64,000 nucleotides of DNA from assembly GCF_014852685.1 (NCBI RefSeq), contig NZ_JACZDF010000006.1, forward strand, positions 1 to 64,000, in the 5' to 3' direction. Shown here piece by piece: positions 28,486 to 35,420 of this stretch. The notes below the pieces were generated by a model. That model did not search any database and was not told the origin of the DNA. It saw only the letters and a list, made by a program, of their open reading frames with translations. How positions within the stretch are numbered: the first letter of the stretch is position 1; every line of letters starts with the position of its first letter. Origin of the DNA: Flavimobilis rhizosphaerae (GTDB lineage: Bacteria; Actinomycetota; Actinomycetes; Actinomycetales; Cellulomonadaceae). The position numbers and the translations under genes are program-made.

Positions 28486-29328
28486 TCAGCGACGCTTGAC
28501 GGTGACCTTGATCTTCGGTGTCTTGTAGCCGGGCGCGTATGCGACGCCCGAGACCTTGAAGTAGAGGTGGCCCGCCTTCGTGAGCTTCTTGGTCTTCAGC
28601 TCCGCCCTGGCGGAGTAGGAACCCTTCTTTGCCTTGAGAGTCTTCGACGTGATCTTCGAGTACTTCTTGGCACCCTTCTTCTTGTAGTACAGCGTGACCT
28701 TGGCGCCGTGCTGGTAGGCCGGGGTCGTGACGTAGAAGGTCGCGGTCTTGCCGACGGTCCAGCCGTAGTTGCGGAAGGACGAGTCGCTGAACGAGACCTT
28801 CGTGCTCGCGTTGATCGTCACGCGCTTCGTCGCGTAGCGGACTGTGTCTGTGTACTCGCGCGTGGCCGGGTCGTAGGAGCGCTGCGTGATGGGGATGCGG
28901 AGCTCGTAGACACCCGGTGTCGTGTAGCGGTTGACGACCAGCTTGTACGTGTTCTTGCCTGTCGTGACCTTGCTCGGGTTCTCGATGCGGGGCAGGCTGA
29001 CCTGCGAGACGCGGGTCTTGACCTTGACGACGTGGGAGCCCTTGACCGCCTTCGGGTCGTAGGTCTGGTACCAGGCGCCGACGCCGTCGCCGGTGATGTC
29101 GGTGTAGCTGCCGTCGTCCGCCGAGCCCGCGACGTCGACCGTGAACGAGTAGCTGCGGCCGGGGTACGTGGCAGTCGACGTGGCGTACTTCGACTTGAGG
29201 CCCGAGATGGACGCGCCTGTGAACGTAGCGGGCGCAGCGTGCGCCGGGACGGTCGCGACGAGCGCGCCCGAGGCGGCGAGGGCGAGCGTCGCGAGCGTCG
29301 TCGCGGCGCGCTTGGTGAAGGTCTTCAA
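28486..29328 (-). CDS. Exported Lys/Thr-rich protein, copy 2
   Basis: This 280-residue paralogue of the 27341 gene has a signal peptide ending near VPAHAAP and starts MKTFTKRAATTLATLAL. It shares SISGLKSKYA, TPGVYELRIPI, RYATKRVTINASTK, VTLYYKKKGAKKY and YFKVSGVAYAPGYKT at matching positions. The two copies differ enough to be an old duplication. Each has its own terminator. Function is unknown: surface or secreted, with no catalytic motif seen. Adhesion or a structural role is possible but unsupported. Confidence 0.8.
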   Translation of the reverse strand: MKTFTKRAATTLATLALAASGALVATVPAHAAPATFTGASISGLKSKYATSTATYPGRSYSFTVDVAGSADDGSYTDITGDGVGAWYQTYDPKAVKGSHVVKVKTRVSQVSLPRIENPSKVTTGKNTYKLVVNRYTTPGVYELRIPITQRSYDPATREYTDTVRYATKRVTINASTKVSFSDSSFRNYGWTVGKTATFYVTTPAYQHGAKVTLYYKKKGAKKYSKITSKTLKAKKGSYSARAELKTKKLTKAGHLYFKVSGVAYAPGYKTPKIKVTVKRR

Positions 29329-29534
29329 TGTGTCCCCTGGTGTGATGCGGCGCGCCCGTGCGGGCGCGCGAATGGCACGTGCAGGGCAAACCTAGGGCAG
29401 AACGCTCGGGTGCGCGCGTTGAACGGGTTAAGGGTCACATCGTGGGACAGGCGGCCTCCGCCCGGCGTCGAAGGGCGCAGGTCCACCAGGTGGGCACCCG
29501 TGTCTCGGGCTCTGGGGTATGGCATCATCACTCT

Positions 29535-29564
29535 GTGACCTGCTTCACCCTCATCATTGCGTAG
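29535..29564 (+). CDS. Candidate cimA leader peptide
   Basis: GTG 29535 opens a 9-residue frame, M-T-C-F-T-L-I-I-A, ending at TAG. Its Leu-Ile-Ile codons (CTC ATC ATT) directly precede the stop, and a GC hairpin (29564-29589) and a true terminator (29590-29620) follow before cimA. This is attenuation geometry with isoleucine as the sensed amino acid. A structured LEU element has been predicted upstream of leuA in Actinobacteria; this region may be a related device on citramalate synthase. Confidence 0.6.
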   Translation: MTCFTLIIA

Positions 29565-29620
29565 CGCGCCCGGCCCCGGCCCGGCGCGCAGACCTCCCGT
29601 ACCTTCCGGGGGGTCTTTTT
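29564..29620 (+). terminator. cimA leader hairpins and attenuator terminator
   Basis: GCGCGCC (29564-29570) pairs with GGCGCGC (29583-29589). Next, AGACCTCCCG (29590-29599) pairs with CGGGGGGTCT (29607-29616), followed by a T run to 29620. The second hairpin is a textbook intrinsic terminator placed before cimA; the first could be a pause or anti-terminator element. Confidence 0.75.
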
Positions 29621-29672
29621 GTTGGTCACGACACCACGGTCGACCCCGACCACCGACACGAGGAGAGTCCCG

Positions 29673-31262
29673 ATGGGCTTCGACGTCTACGACACCACGC
29701 TGCGCGACGGTGCCCAGCAGGAGGGCATGAACCTGTCCGTCGCGGACAAGCTCGCGATCGCCCCGCTGCTCGACGAGCTCGGCGTCGGCTACATCGAGGG
29801 TGGCTGGCCGGGCGCCGTGCCCAAGGACACCGAGTTCTTCGCCCGAGCCGCCAAGGAGCTCGAGCTGCGCCACGCGGTGCTCGCGGCGTTCGGAGCGACC
29901 CGCAAGGCGGGCGTCGTCGCGTCGCAGGACCCGCAGGTGCGCGCGCTGCTCGACTCGGGCGCACCCGTCGTCACGCTCGTCGCGAAGTCCGACATCCGCC
30001 ACGTCGAGCGCGCGCTTCGCACCGACCGCGTCGAGGGCCTCGCCATGATCGCCGACACCGTCGCATTCCTCGTCAGCGAGGGACGCCGCGTCTTCGTCGA
30101 CGCCGAGCACTTCTTCGACGGCTACCTCTTCGACCCCGCCTTCGCGCTCGACGCCGCCCGCGCCGCCGCCGACGCGGGCGCCGAGGCCGTCGTCCTGTGC
30201 GACACGAACGGCGGCATGCTCCCCGACCAGGTCACCGAGATCGTCGGCGCGGTGCGCGACGCCCTCGGACCCGACGTGCGCCTCGGCATGCACGCCCACA
30301 ACGACTCCGGCTGCGCCGTCGCCAACACGATCGCGGCCGTCAACGCTGGCGCTGAGCACATCCAGGGCACCGTCAACGGCTACGGCGAGCGCACCGGCAA
30401 CGCCGACCTCCTCACCGTCGTCGCCAACCTCGAGCTCAAGCTCGGCCGCCACGTCCTCGCGGGCGACGGGCTCACCGAGGCGAGCCGTATCGCGCACGCA
30501 ATCTCCGAGCACACGAACATCTCTCCCTACGGCCGCCAGCCCTACGTCGGGGCGAGCGCCTTCGCGCACAAGGCCGGACTCCACGCGAGCGCGATCAAGG
30601 TCGACGCCGACCTTTACCAGCACATCGACCCGCGCCTCGTCGGCAACGACATGCGCATGCTCGTCTCCGACATGGCGGGGCGTGCGTCGATCGAGCTCAA
30701 GGGACGTGAGCTCGGCTTCGACCTCGCGGGCCAAAGTGAGCTGCTCGGCCGCGTCACACACCGTGTCAAGGACGCCGAGGCGCAGGGCTACACGTTCGAC
30801 GCGGCCGACGCCTCCTTCGAGCTCCTCCTGCGCGAGGAGGTCTCCGGCACGCGCCTCAGCTACTTCACGGTCGAGTCGTGGCGCTCGATCGTCGAGCGTC
30901 ACGGCTCGCGCGGGGCCGACACGTCCTCGGAAGCGACCGTCAAGCTCACTGCGGGCGGCGAGCGCATCGTCTCGACCGGCGAGGGCAACGGCCCCGTCAA
31001 CGCGCTCGACCACGCGCTGCGCCAGGCGCTCCTGCGCGTCTACCCCGAGCTCGAGGAGTTCGAGCTCATCGACTTCAAGGTCCGCATCCTCGACAACTCC
31101 CTCGGCACCGACGCCATCACGCGCGTGCTCATCGAGACGACCGACGGCGAGACGTCGTGGTCGACCGTCGGCGTCGGCCCCAACCTCATCGAGGCCTCGT
31201 GGGAGGCCCTCACCGACTCGGCCGTCTACGGCCTCCTCAAGGCGGGCGTCGAACCCCGCTGA
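29673..31262 (+). CDS. cimA: (R)-citramalate synthase
   Basis: The 529-residue protein has the HMGL-like catalytic domain with YDTTLRDGAQQEGMNLS, the CimA-specific IEGGWPGAVPKDTEFF, metal-binding HAHNDSGCAVANT and GTVNGYGERTGNADL. A C-terminal LeuA-type regulatory domain follows (near residues 390-520, e.g. LIDFKVRILDNSLGTDAITRV). It condenses pyruvate and acetyl-CoA to citramalate, giving 2-ketobutyrate for isoleucine without threonine deaminase. True LeuA proteins lack the GGWPG..PKD pattern. ATG 29673 follows AGGAGAG. A leader-peptide attenuator precedes it. Confidence 0.93.
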   Translation: MGFDVYDTTLRDGAQQEGMNLSVADKLAIAPLLDELGVGYIEGGWPGAVPKDTEFFARAAKELELRHAVLAAFGATRKAGVVASQDPQVRALLDSGAPVVTLVAKSDIRHVERALRTDRVEGLAMIADTVAFLVSEGRRVFVDAEHFFDGYLFDPAFALDAARAAADAGAEAVVLCDTNGGMLPDQVTEIVGAVRDALGPDVRLGMHAHNDSGCAVANTIAAVNAGAEHIQGTVNGYGERTGNADLLTVVANLELKLGRHVLAGDGLTEASRIAHAISEHTNISPYGRQPYVGASAFAHKAGLHASAIKVDADLYQHIDPRLVGNDMRMLVSDMAGRASIELKGRELGFDLAGQSELLGRVTHRVKDAEAQGYTFDAADASFELLLREEVSGTRLSYFTVESWRSIVERHGSRGADTSSEATVKLTAGGERIVSTGEGNGPVNALDHALRQALLRVYPELEEFELIDFKVRILDNSLGTDAITRVLIETTDGETSWSTVGVGPNLIEASWEALTDSAVYGLLKAGVEPR

Positions 31263-31307
31263 CCCGCACGCTGCTGGACCACGTGCCGCACCACCCCGCC
31301 GGCACGT

Positions 31308-31390
31308 AGCCCCGGACGCCCACCACCGCGTCCCGGGGCACCGCGCGCCGCGCGACCTGGCCCACCCTGGCCACAGGTCGCGCGGCGCGC
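31308..31390 (+). terminator. Tandem GC hairpins after cimA
   Basis: A first stem pairs GCCCCGG-ACGC with GCGTCCCGGGGC (~31308-31339). A second is a perfect 17-bp stem, GCGCGCCGCGCGACCTG / CAGGTCGCGCGGCGCGC (31343-31359 and 31374-31390), with a 14-base loop. Neither has a U tract. The rest of 31263-31500 has no gene. Confidence 0.6.
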
Positions 31391-31500
31391 CCGGTTCCGG
31401 GAACGCCGACGTCCCGCCGCAGGCGGGACGACCGGGCGGGAGCGCCCGGCGGAGCACCGGGCGTGACCCACGCCACGGCACGGGCGTCCTCGCGCGGACG

Positions 31501-31506
31501 TAGTGT
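31501..31506 (+). promoter_or_regulatory. -10 box TAGTGT of the lipoate ligase gene (leaderless)
   Basis: TAGTGT ends 8 nt before GTG 31515. It overlaps another possible GTG at 31503, which it therefore argues against. Confidence 0.5.
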
Positions 31507-31514
31507 GGGGCCTT

Positions 31515-32570
31515 GTGAGAGGCGAATACAAGGTTCCCGGTGGCAAGCTCGTGGCGGTCGACGTCGAGACCGACGAGGCAGGTGAGAGGCTCGCGCGCGT
31601 CGCGGTCTCGGGCGACTTCTTCCTCGAGCCGGACACGGCTCTCGAGGACATCGACGCGGCGCTCGTCGGCATGCCGGCGACCGCCTCGGTCGCCCAGCTC
31701 GCGCGCGCGGTCGAGGGGGTGCTCGACGACTCGGTGACGATGGTCGGGTTCTCCGCCGAGGCCGTCGCGATCGCGGTGCGCCGCGCGCTCGGCCACGCGA
31801 CGGGCTGGCACGACCACACGTTCGAGATCGTCCACGAGGGCCCGCAGAGCCCCGCGATGCACATGGCGCTCGACCAGGCGATCTCCGAGAGCGTCGACCG
31901 CGGCGAGCGACGCCCGACGCTGCGGATCTGGGAGTGGGGCGCACCTGCGGTCGTCATCGGCTCGTTCCAGTCGTTGCGCAACGAGGTCGACCCCGAGGGT
32001 GCGGAGAAGCACGGCATCACCGTCGTCCGCCGGATCTCGGGCGGCGGCGCGATGTTCATCGAGCCCGGCAACACCATCACGTACTCGCTCACGGTCCCGA
32101 GCTCGCTCGTCGAGGGCCTGAGCTTCGAGCAGTCCTACGCGTTCCTCGACGACTGGGTGCTCGGCGCGCTCGGCTCCCTCGGCATCGAGGCGACGTACAA
32201 GCCGCTCAACGACATCGCGTCCCCTGCCGGCAAGATCGCGGGCGCCGCGCAGAAGCGGCTCGTCGGGGGAGCGGTGCTCCACCACGTGACGATGGCCTAC
32301 GACATCGACGCGGACAAGATGCTCGAGGTCCTGCGCATCGGCCGCGAGAAGATGAGCGACAAGGGTACGAAGAGCGCCAACAAGCGCGTCGACCCGCTGC
32401 GCTCGCAGTCCGGCATGGCCCGTGCGGACGTCATCGAGGCGTTCAAGGCCTACTTCGCGAGCCGCTACGACACCGTGCCGGGCGTGGTGACCGACGCCGA
32501 GCGTGCTCGCGCCGCCGAGCTTGCGGAGACGAAGTTCTCGACGGAGGAGTGGACCGCGCGCGTCCCGTGA
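31515..32570 (+). CDS. Lipoate-protein ligase A family protein with N-terminal accessory domain
   Basis: The 351-residue protein has the BPL/LplA catalytic domain in its C-terminal two thirds: RIWEWGAPAVVIGSFQSL, RRISGGGAMFIEPGNTITYSL and the Lys-bearing SPAGKIAGAAQKR. The first ~95 residues (GGKLVAVDVETDEAGERLARVAVSGDFF...) look like the LplA accessory domain that normally sits at the C terminus in E. coli. The order is therefore swapped, as in some archaeal and actinobacterial relatives. It probably attaches lipoate to 2-oxoacid dehydrogenase subunits; a biotin or octanoyl substrate cannot be excluded. Its stop overlaps the next GTG. Confidence 0.85.
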   Translation: MRGEYKVPGGKLVAVDVETDEAGERLARVAVSGDFFLEPDTALEDIDAALVGMPATASVAQLARAVEGVLDDSVTMVGFSAEAVAIAVRRALGHATGWHDHTFEIVHEGPQSPAMHMALDQAISESVDRGERRPTLRIWEWGAPAVVIGSFQSLRNEVDPEGAEKHGITVVRRISGGGAMFIEPGNTITYSLTVPSSLVEGLSFEQSYAFLDDWVLGALGSLGIEATYKPLNDIASPAGKIAGAAQKRLVGGAVLHHVTMAYDIDADKMLEVLRIGREKMSDKGTKSANKRVDPLRSQSGMARADVIEAFKAYFASRYDTVPGVVTDAERARAAELAETKFSTEEWTARVP

Positions 32571-33157
32571 CGTCCGACGACGCGTTCGGACGCGCGCGGG
32601 CGCGACTCGACCGGGTCGTCGACTCGCTCGTCTGGAAGACCGAGGGCCTCACGGAGCGCGAGCTGCGCACGCCCATGACACCGACGGGCTTCACGCTGCT
32701 CGGGGCGCTGCGGCACTGCGCGAACATCGAGCTCGGCTACCTGGGGGACTGCTTCGGCCGACCGTGGCCGGGCGAGCCGTCGCCCGTGGCCGTGCCGCTC
32801 GACGCGTACGACGCCGACCCGCAGGCTGACTGGTGGGTGCCCGCCGCGGTCCCGGCCGCGACGGTCGTTGCGTTCGTCCGCGACGTCCACGCGCACGTCG
32901 CGCCGACGCTCGAGCGTGGCCCGGACGCTCCGGGAACCGCCCCGTGGTGGCCCGCCGAGCGATCGTCGACGACGCTCGGCCTGGTCCTCGATCACCCGGT
33001 GACGGACCTGCTGCGGCACGCCGGCCAGATGAACGTCGTGCGCGAGCTCGTCGACGGGGCGGTGGGCCTGGCCCGCGACGACGCCTGGAACGTGCCCGAC
33101 GACATCGACTGGCCCGCGTACTCCGCGCGCCTGCGGGGGATCGCCGAGCAGTTCTGA
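32567..33157 (+). CDS. DinB-like / DUF664 family protein
   Basis: The 196-residue protein has the four-helix DinB layout: SLVWKTEGLTERELRTPMTPTGFTLLGALRHCANIELGYL near the start and LRHAGQMNVVRELVDGAVG near residue 150. His residues in LRHCAN and LRHAGQ sit where the metal ligands of DinB proteins lie. Members include mycothiol-dependent and metal-dependent hydrolases or transferases, but most are uncharacterised. GTG 32567 overlaps the lipoate ligase stop by 4 bases, so the two are coupled. Confidence 0.8.
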   Translation: MTSDDAFGRARARLDRVVDSLVWKTEGLTERELRTPMTPTGFTLLGALRHCANIELGYLGDCFGRPWPGEPSPVAVPLDAYDADPQADWWVPAAVPAATVVAFVRDVHAHVAPTLERGPDAPGTAPWWPAERSSTTLGLVLDHPVTDLLRHAGQMNVVRELVDGAVGLARDDAWNVPDDIDWPAYSARLRGIAEQF

Positions 33158-33162
33158 GCGAA

Positions 33163-33202
33163 CCGGGAGCCCCGGGCCCTCGCAAGGTCCCGGGGCTCCC
33201 GG
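33163..33202. terminator. Bidirectional terminator
   Basis: A perfect 14-bp stem, CCGGGAGCCCCGGG / CCCGGGGCTCCCGG, with a 12-base loop lies between two convergent genes. Confidence 0.85.
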
Positions 33203-33215
33203 CACGAGTGCGACC

Positions 33216-33638
33216 TCAGCCGCGCCGTGCGAGGACGACCCCCGAGACGACGGCGGTGACGACGAGAAGCCAGATCAGCACGGCCATCACGGGGGCGACC
33301 GGGGCGCCGAGCGCGAGCGCGACCGTCGCGACGCTCGTCGCTGGGATCGCGAGCAGGCCGGTCAGGGCGAAGGACCTCTCGGCGAGGCGCGTGTCGCGCT
33401 CGTCGGCCTGGCCGACGAGGGAACGCTCGGCCGAGGTGAGGCGCGACGGGTCGCGCAGCGCGCGGATGACGGTGAGGCAGAAGAGCACGAGGACGACGCC
33501 AGCGCCGGTCGCGGCACCCCGTGCCATCGAGTCCTGGCCGTTGACGGCGAGGACGAGGACGAGGGTCACGGCGGCGGCGAGGCCGGCGGTGAGTCCAGCG
33601 GCTCCTTTGGCGAGCGTCGTGCGGTCAGTCGTCGACAT
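33216..33638 (-). CDS. Small membrane protein paired with an XRE regulator
   Basis: The 140-residue protein has four predicted membrane segments: AAGLTAGLAAAVTLVLVLAV, GAGVVLVLFCLTVI, LTGLLAIPATSVATVALAL and MAVLIWLLVVTAVVSGVVLA. A polar ERDTRLAERSF stretch in the middle is typical of DUF2178-like proteins found next to small HTH regulators. Its start overlaps the HTH gene by 14 bases. Function is unknown. Confidence 0.8.
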   Translation of the reverse strand: MSTTDRTTLAKGAAGLTAGLAAAVTLVLVLAVNGQDSMARGAATGAGVVLVLFCLTVIRALRDPSRLTSAERSLVGQADERDTRLAERSFALTGLLAIPATSVATVALALGAPVAPVMAVLIWLLVVTAVVSGVVLARRG

Positions 33639-33819
33639 GGAAGATCTCCTCGATCGTGAGGTGGAAGTGGCGGGCGATCGCGAACGCGAGGGGGAGCGAG
33701 GGGTCGTACTTCCCGTTCTCGATCGAGTTGACGGTCTGGCGGGAGACTCCGAGCTCGGCGCCGAGCGCGGCCTGGGAGAGGCCTGTGGCCTCGCGGAGCG
33801 TGCGGACGTCGTTGCGCAT
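33625..33819 (-). CDS. Small XRE-family HTH regulator
   Basis: The 64-residue protein is almost entirely one helix-turn-helix (LREATGLSQAALGAELGVSRQTVNSIENGKYDPSLPLAFAIARHF) with a short acidic tail. This is the compact YgzD/PBSX-repressor-like class. It heads a two-gene unit with the membrane protein. Its ATG has no good ribosome site but overlaps the stop of a 9-codon upstream frame. Three TCAAG-N4-CTTGA-type repeats upstream are its likely operators, implying autoregulation. Confidence 0.9.
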   Translation of the reverse strand: MRNDVRTLREATGLSQAALGAELGVSRQTVNSIENGKYDPSLPLAFAIARHFHLTIEEIFHVDD

Positions 33820-33848
33820 CAGGGGCTCAGCGGGGTGGGGCTGGACAT
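33819..33848 (-). CDS. Candidate upstream ORF coupled to the XRE gene
   Basis: ATG 33848, with a strong GGAGGT site 4-5 bases before it, opens M-S-S-P-T-P-L-S-P and ends at TGA, which overlaps the XRE start (TGATG). Translation of this short frame would deliver ribosomes to the XRE gene, which lacks a Shine-Dalgarno of its own. Confidence 0.45.
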   Translation of the reverse strand: MSSPTPLSP

Positions 33849-33862
33849 GACGACCTCCGGTG

Positions 33863-33922
33863 TCAAGGCTGCTTGATAGGTCAAGCGTGCTTGACATGTG
33901 AGGCGGTGTCAAGCCTCTTTGA
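33863..33922. promoter_or_regulatory. Triple TCAAG-N4-CTTGA operator array
   Basis: Three 14-bp palindromes lie at 33863-33876, 33881-33894 and 33909-33922. The first two are perfect; the third ends TTTGA. Centres are 18 and 28 bp apart. They sit between the XRE gene and the divergent PadR gene, where one or both promoters must lie. Confidence 0.8.
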
Positions 33923-33969
33923 CAATGTGTGCGGGCGTCGAGGCGGGACGTGGTTGACGCAGCGCCTGC

Positions 33970-34014
33970 ATACCGGGTATCTATAGTCCTGTCACGTCGA
34001 CCATACCGAGTATG
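33970..34014 (+). promoter_or_regulatory. PadR promoter with two ATAC/GTAT palindromes
   Basis: ATACC-G-GGTAT (33970-33980) and CATAC-CGA-GTATG (34002-34014) flank a -10-like TATAGT (33982-33987). Palindromes of this kind are typical PadR operators, so autorepression is likely. Confidence 0.65.
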
Positions 34015-34026
34015 CAGGGGGTGCGG

Positions 34027-34686
34027 ATGTCCGTCCGCCACGGGCTCATGGCCCTTCTCGCCGAACGACCGATGCACGGCTACCAGCTCCGCCAGGAGTT
34101 CGAGAGCCGCACCGGGGGCACCTGGCCCCTCAACGTCGGGCAGGTCTACACGACGCTCCAGAGGCTCGTCCGCGACGGCCTCGTCACGCCGGTGCCGCAG
34201 GGGGACGCCGGCGCTGACGAGGTCGCCGCGGACGACGCCGGGACGGTCGAGTACCAGCTCACCGACGCCGGTCGCACCGAGGCCGACGCCTGGTGGACGA
34301 CCCCCGTCCGCCGTGGCGCACCGGCCCGCGACGAGCTCGCCATCAAGCTCGCGCTCGCCGTGACGGTCCCCGGCGTCGACGTCCGCGCCGTCGTCCAGCT
34401 CCAGCGCACCGAGACGATGCGCGGTCTCCACGACTACACGCGCCTGCGCTCGGCGACCCAGGTCGACGGCCCCGCCGAGCTCGCGTTCTCGCTCGTCCTC
34501 GACAACCTCGTCTTCCAGGCGGAGGCCGAGATGCGCTGGCTCGACCACGTCGAGGCCCGCCTCGCCCGAGCCGCGCACGCCCGCCGCACGACGCCCGCGG
34601 ACGGCGCGACCACCGCGACGCCGTCGGACACCACCGCCGCACCCACCCGCACGACCGGCGACACAACGGCCGGAGGCCTCCGATGA
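34027..34686 (+). CDS. PadR-family transcriptional regulator
   Basis: The 219-residue protein has an N-terminal winged helix SVRHGLMALLAERPMHGYQLRQEFESRTGGTWPLNVGQVYTTLQRL, the PadR signature. A C-terminal helical dimer domain and a Thr/Ala-rich tail follow. ATG 34027 is preceded by AGGGGGTG; an earlier in-frame ATG at 34012 lies inside the operator and is rejected. Its stop overlaps the ABC ATPase start (ATGA). It likely represses this PadR-ABC-permease operon until an exported substrate binds. Confidence 0.92.
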   Translation: MSVRHGLMALLAERPMHGYQLRQEFESRTGGTWPLNVGQVYTTLQRLVRDGLVTPVPQGDAGADEVAADDAGTVEYQLTDAGRTEADAWWTTPVRRGAPARDELAIKLALAVTVPGVDVRAVVQLQRTETMRGLHDYTRLRSATQVDGPAELAFSLVLDNLVFQAEAEMRWLDHVEARLARAAHARRTTPADGATTATPSDTTAAPTRTTGDTTAGGLR

Positions 34687-35420
34687 CCACTCCCGTCCTC
34701 TCCCTGCGCGCTGTCACCCGCACCCACGGGGCGGGCGAGAACGCCGTCCACGCGCTCGACGGCGTCGACCTCGACGTCCGTGCGGGCGAGCTCGTCGCCG
34801 TCATGGGGCCCTCGGGCTCCGGCAAGTCGACGCTCCTCAACATCGCGGGCGGCCTCGACACCGCCGACGCGGGCGTCGTCGAGATCGCCGGCACCCCCAT
34901 GAGCGGCCTCGGCCCCAAGCAGCGCGCCGCGCTGCGCCGCCGCGAGATCGGCTACGTCTTCCAGGACTTCAACCTCGTGCCCGCGCTCACGGCCGCCGAG
35001 AACGTCGCGCTGCCGCTCGAGCTCGACGGCGTCTCCGCGCGCCGCGCGCGCAAGGCAGCGCTCGTCGCGCTCGGCGAGGTCGAGATCCCCGAGCTCGCCG
35101 ACCGCTTCCCCGACGACATGTCGGGCGGCCAGCGCCAGCGCGTCGCGATCGCGCGTGCCCTCGTCGGCCGCCGCAGCCTCGTCCTCGCCGACGAGCCCAC
35201 GGGCGCCCTCGACTCCGTCACGGGCGAGGCCGTCATGGGCGTCCTCCGTGCCCGCGTCGACGCCGGCGCCGCAGGCCTCCTCGTCACCCACGAGCCGCGC
35301 TTCGCCGCGTGGGCCGACCGCACGATCTTCCTGCGCGACGGCGTCGTCGTCGACGGGACCGGGCGTCGTGCCGACGCCGAGAGCCTGCTCGCCGCCTCGC
35401 CTCGCGGGGGCACTGCGTGA
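34683..35420 (+). CDS. ABC transporter ATPase (LolD/MacB-like)
   Basis: The 245-residue ATPase has Walker A GPSGSGKST, Q-loop FQDFNLVPALTAAENV, signature MSGGQRQRVAIARAL, Walker B LVLADEPTGALD and the switch His in LLVTHEPR. It is the MacB/LolD/FtsE class that powers FtsX-type permeases. Both ends overlap the neighbouring genes by 4 bases. Export of a toxic compound or lipid is the usual role for PadR-linked systems; the substrate is unknown. Confidence 0.95.
   Translation: MTTPVLSLRAVTRTHGAGENAVHALDGVDLDVRAGELVAVMGPSGSGKSTLLNIAGGLDTADAGVVEIAGTPMSGLGPKQRAALRRREIGYVFQDFNLVPALTAAENVALPLELDGVSARRARKAALVALGEVEIPELADRFPDDMSGGQRQRVAIARALVGRRSLVLADEPTGALDSVTGEAVMGVLRARVDAGAAGLLVTHEPRFAAWADRTIFLRDGVVVDGTGRRADAESLLAASPRGGTA

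Noticed and set aside
29673-31262. LeuA (2-isopropylmalate synthase)
   Set aside because: The IEGGWPG..PKD motif and overall N terminus match citramalate synthase rather than LeuA.
29325-32285. A 986-codon open frame on the minus strand
   Set aside because: It is antisense to cimA and the lipoate ligase gene, with composition of a shadow frame and no recognisable motif.
34012-34026. ATG 34012 as the PadR start
   Set aside because: It lies within an operator palindrome and lacks a ribosome site, whereas ATG 34027 follows AGGGGGTG and matches the family N terminus.
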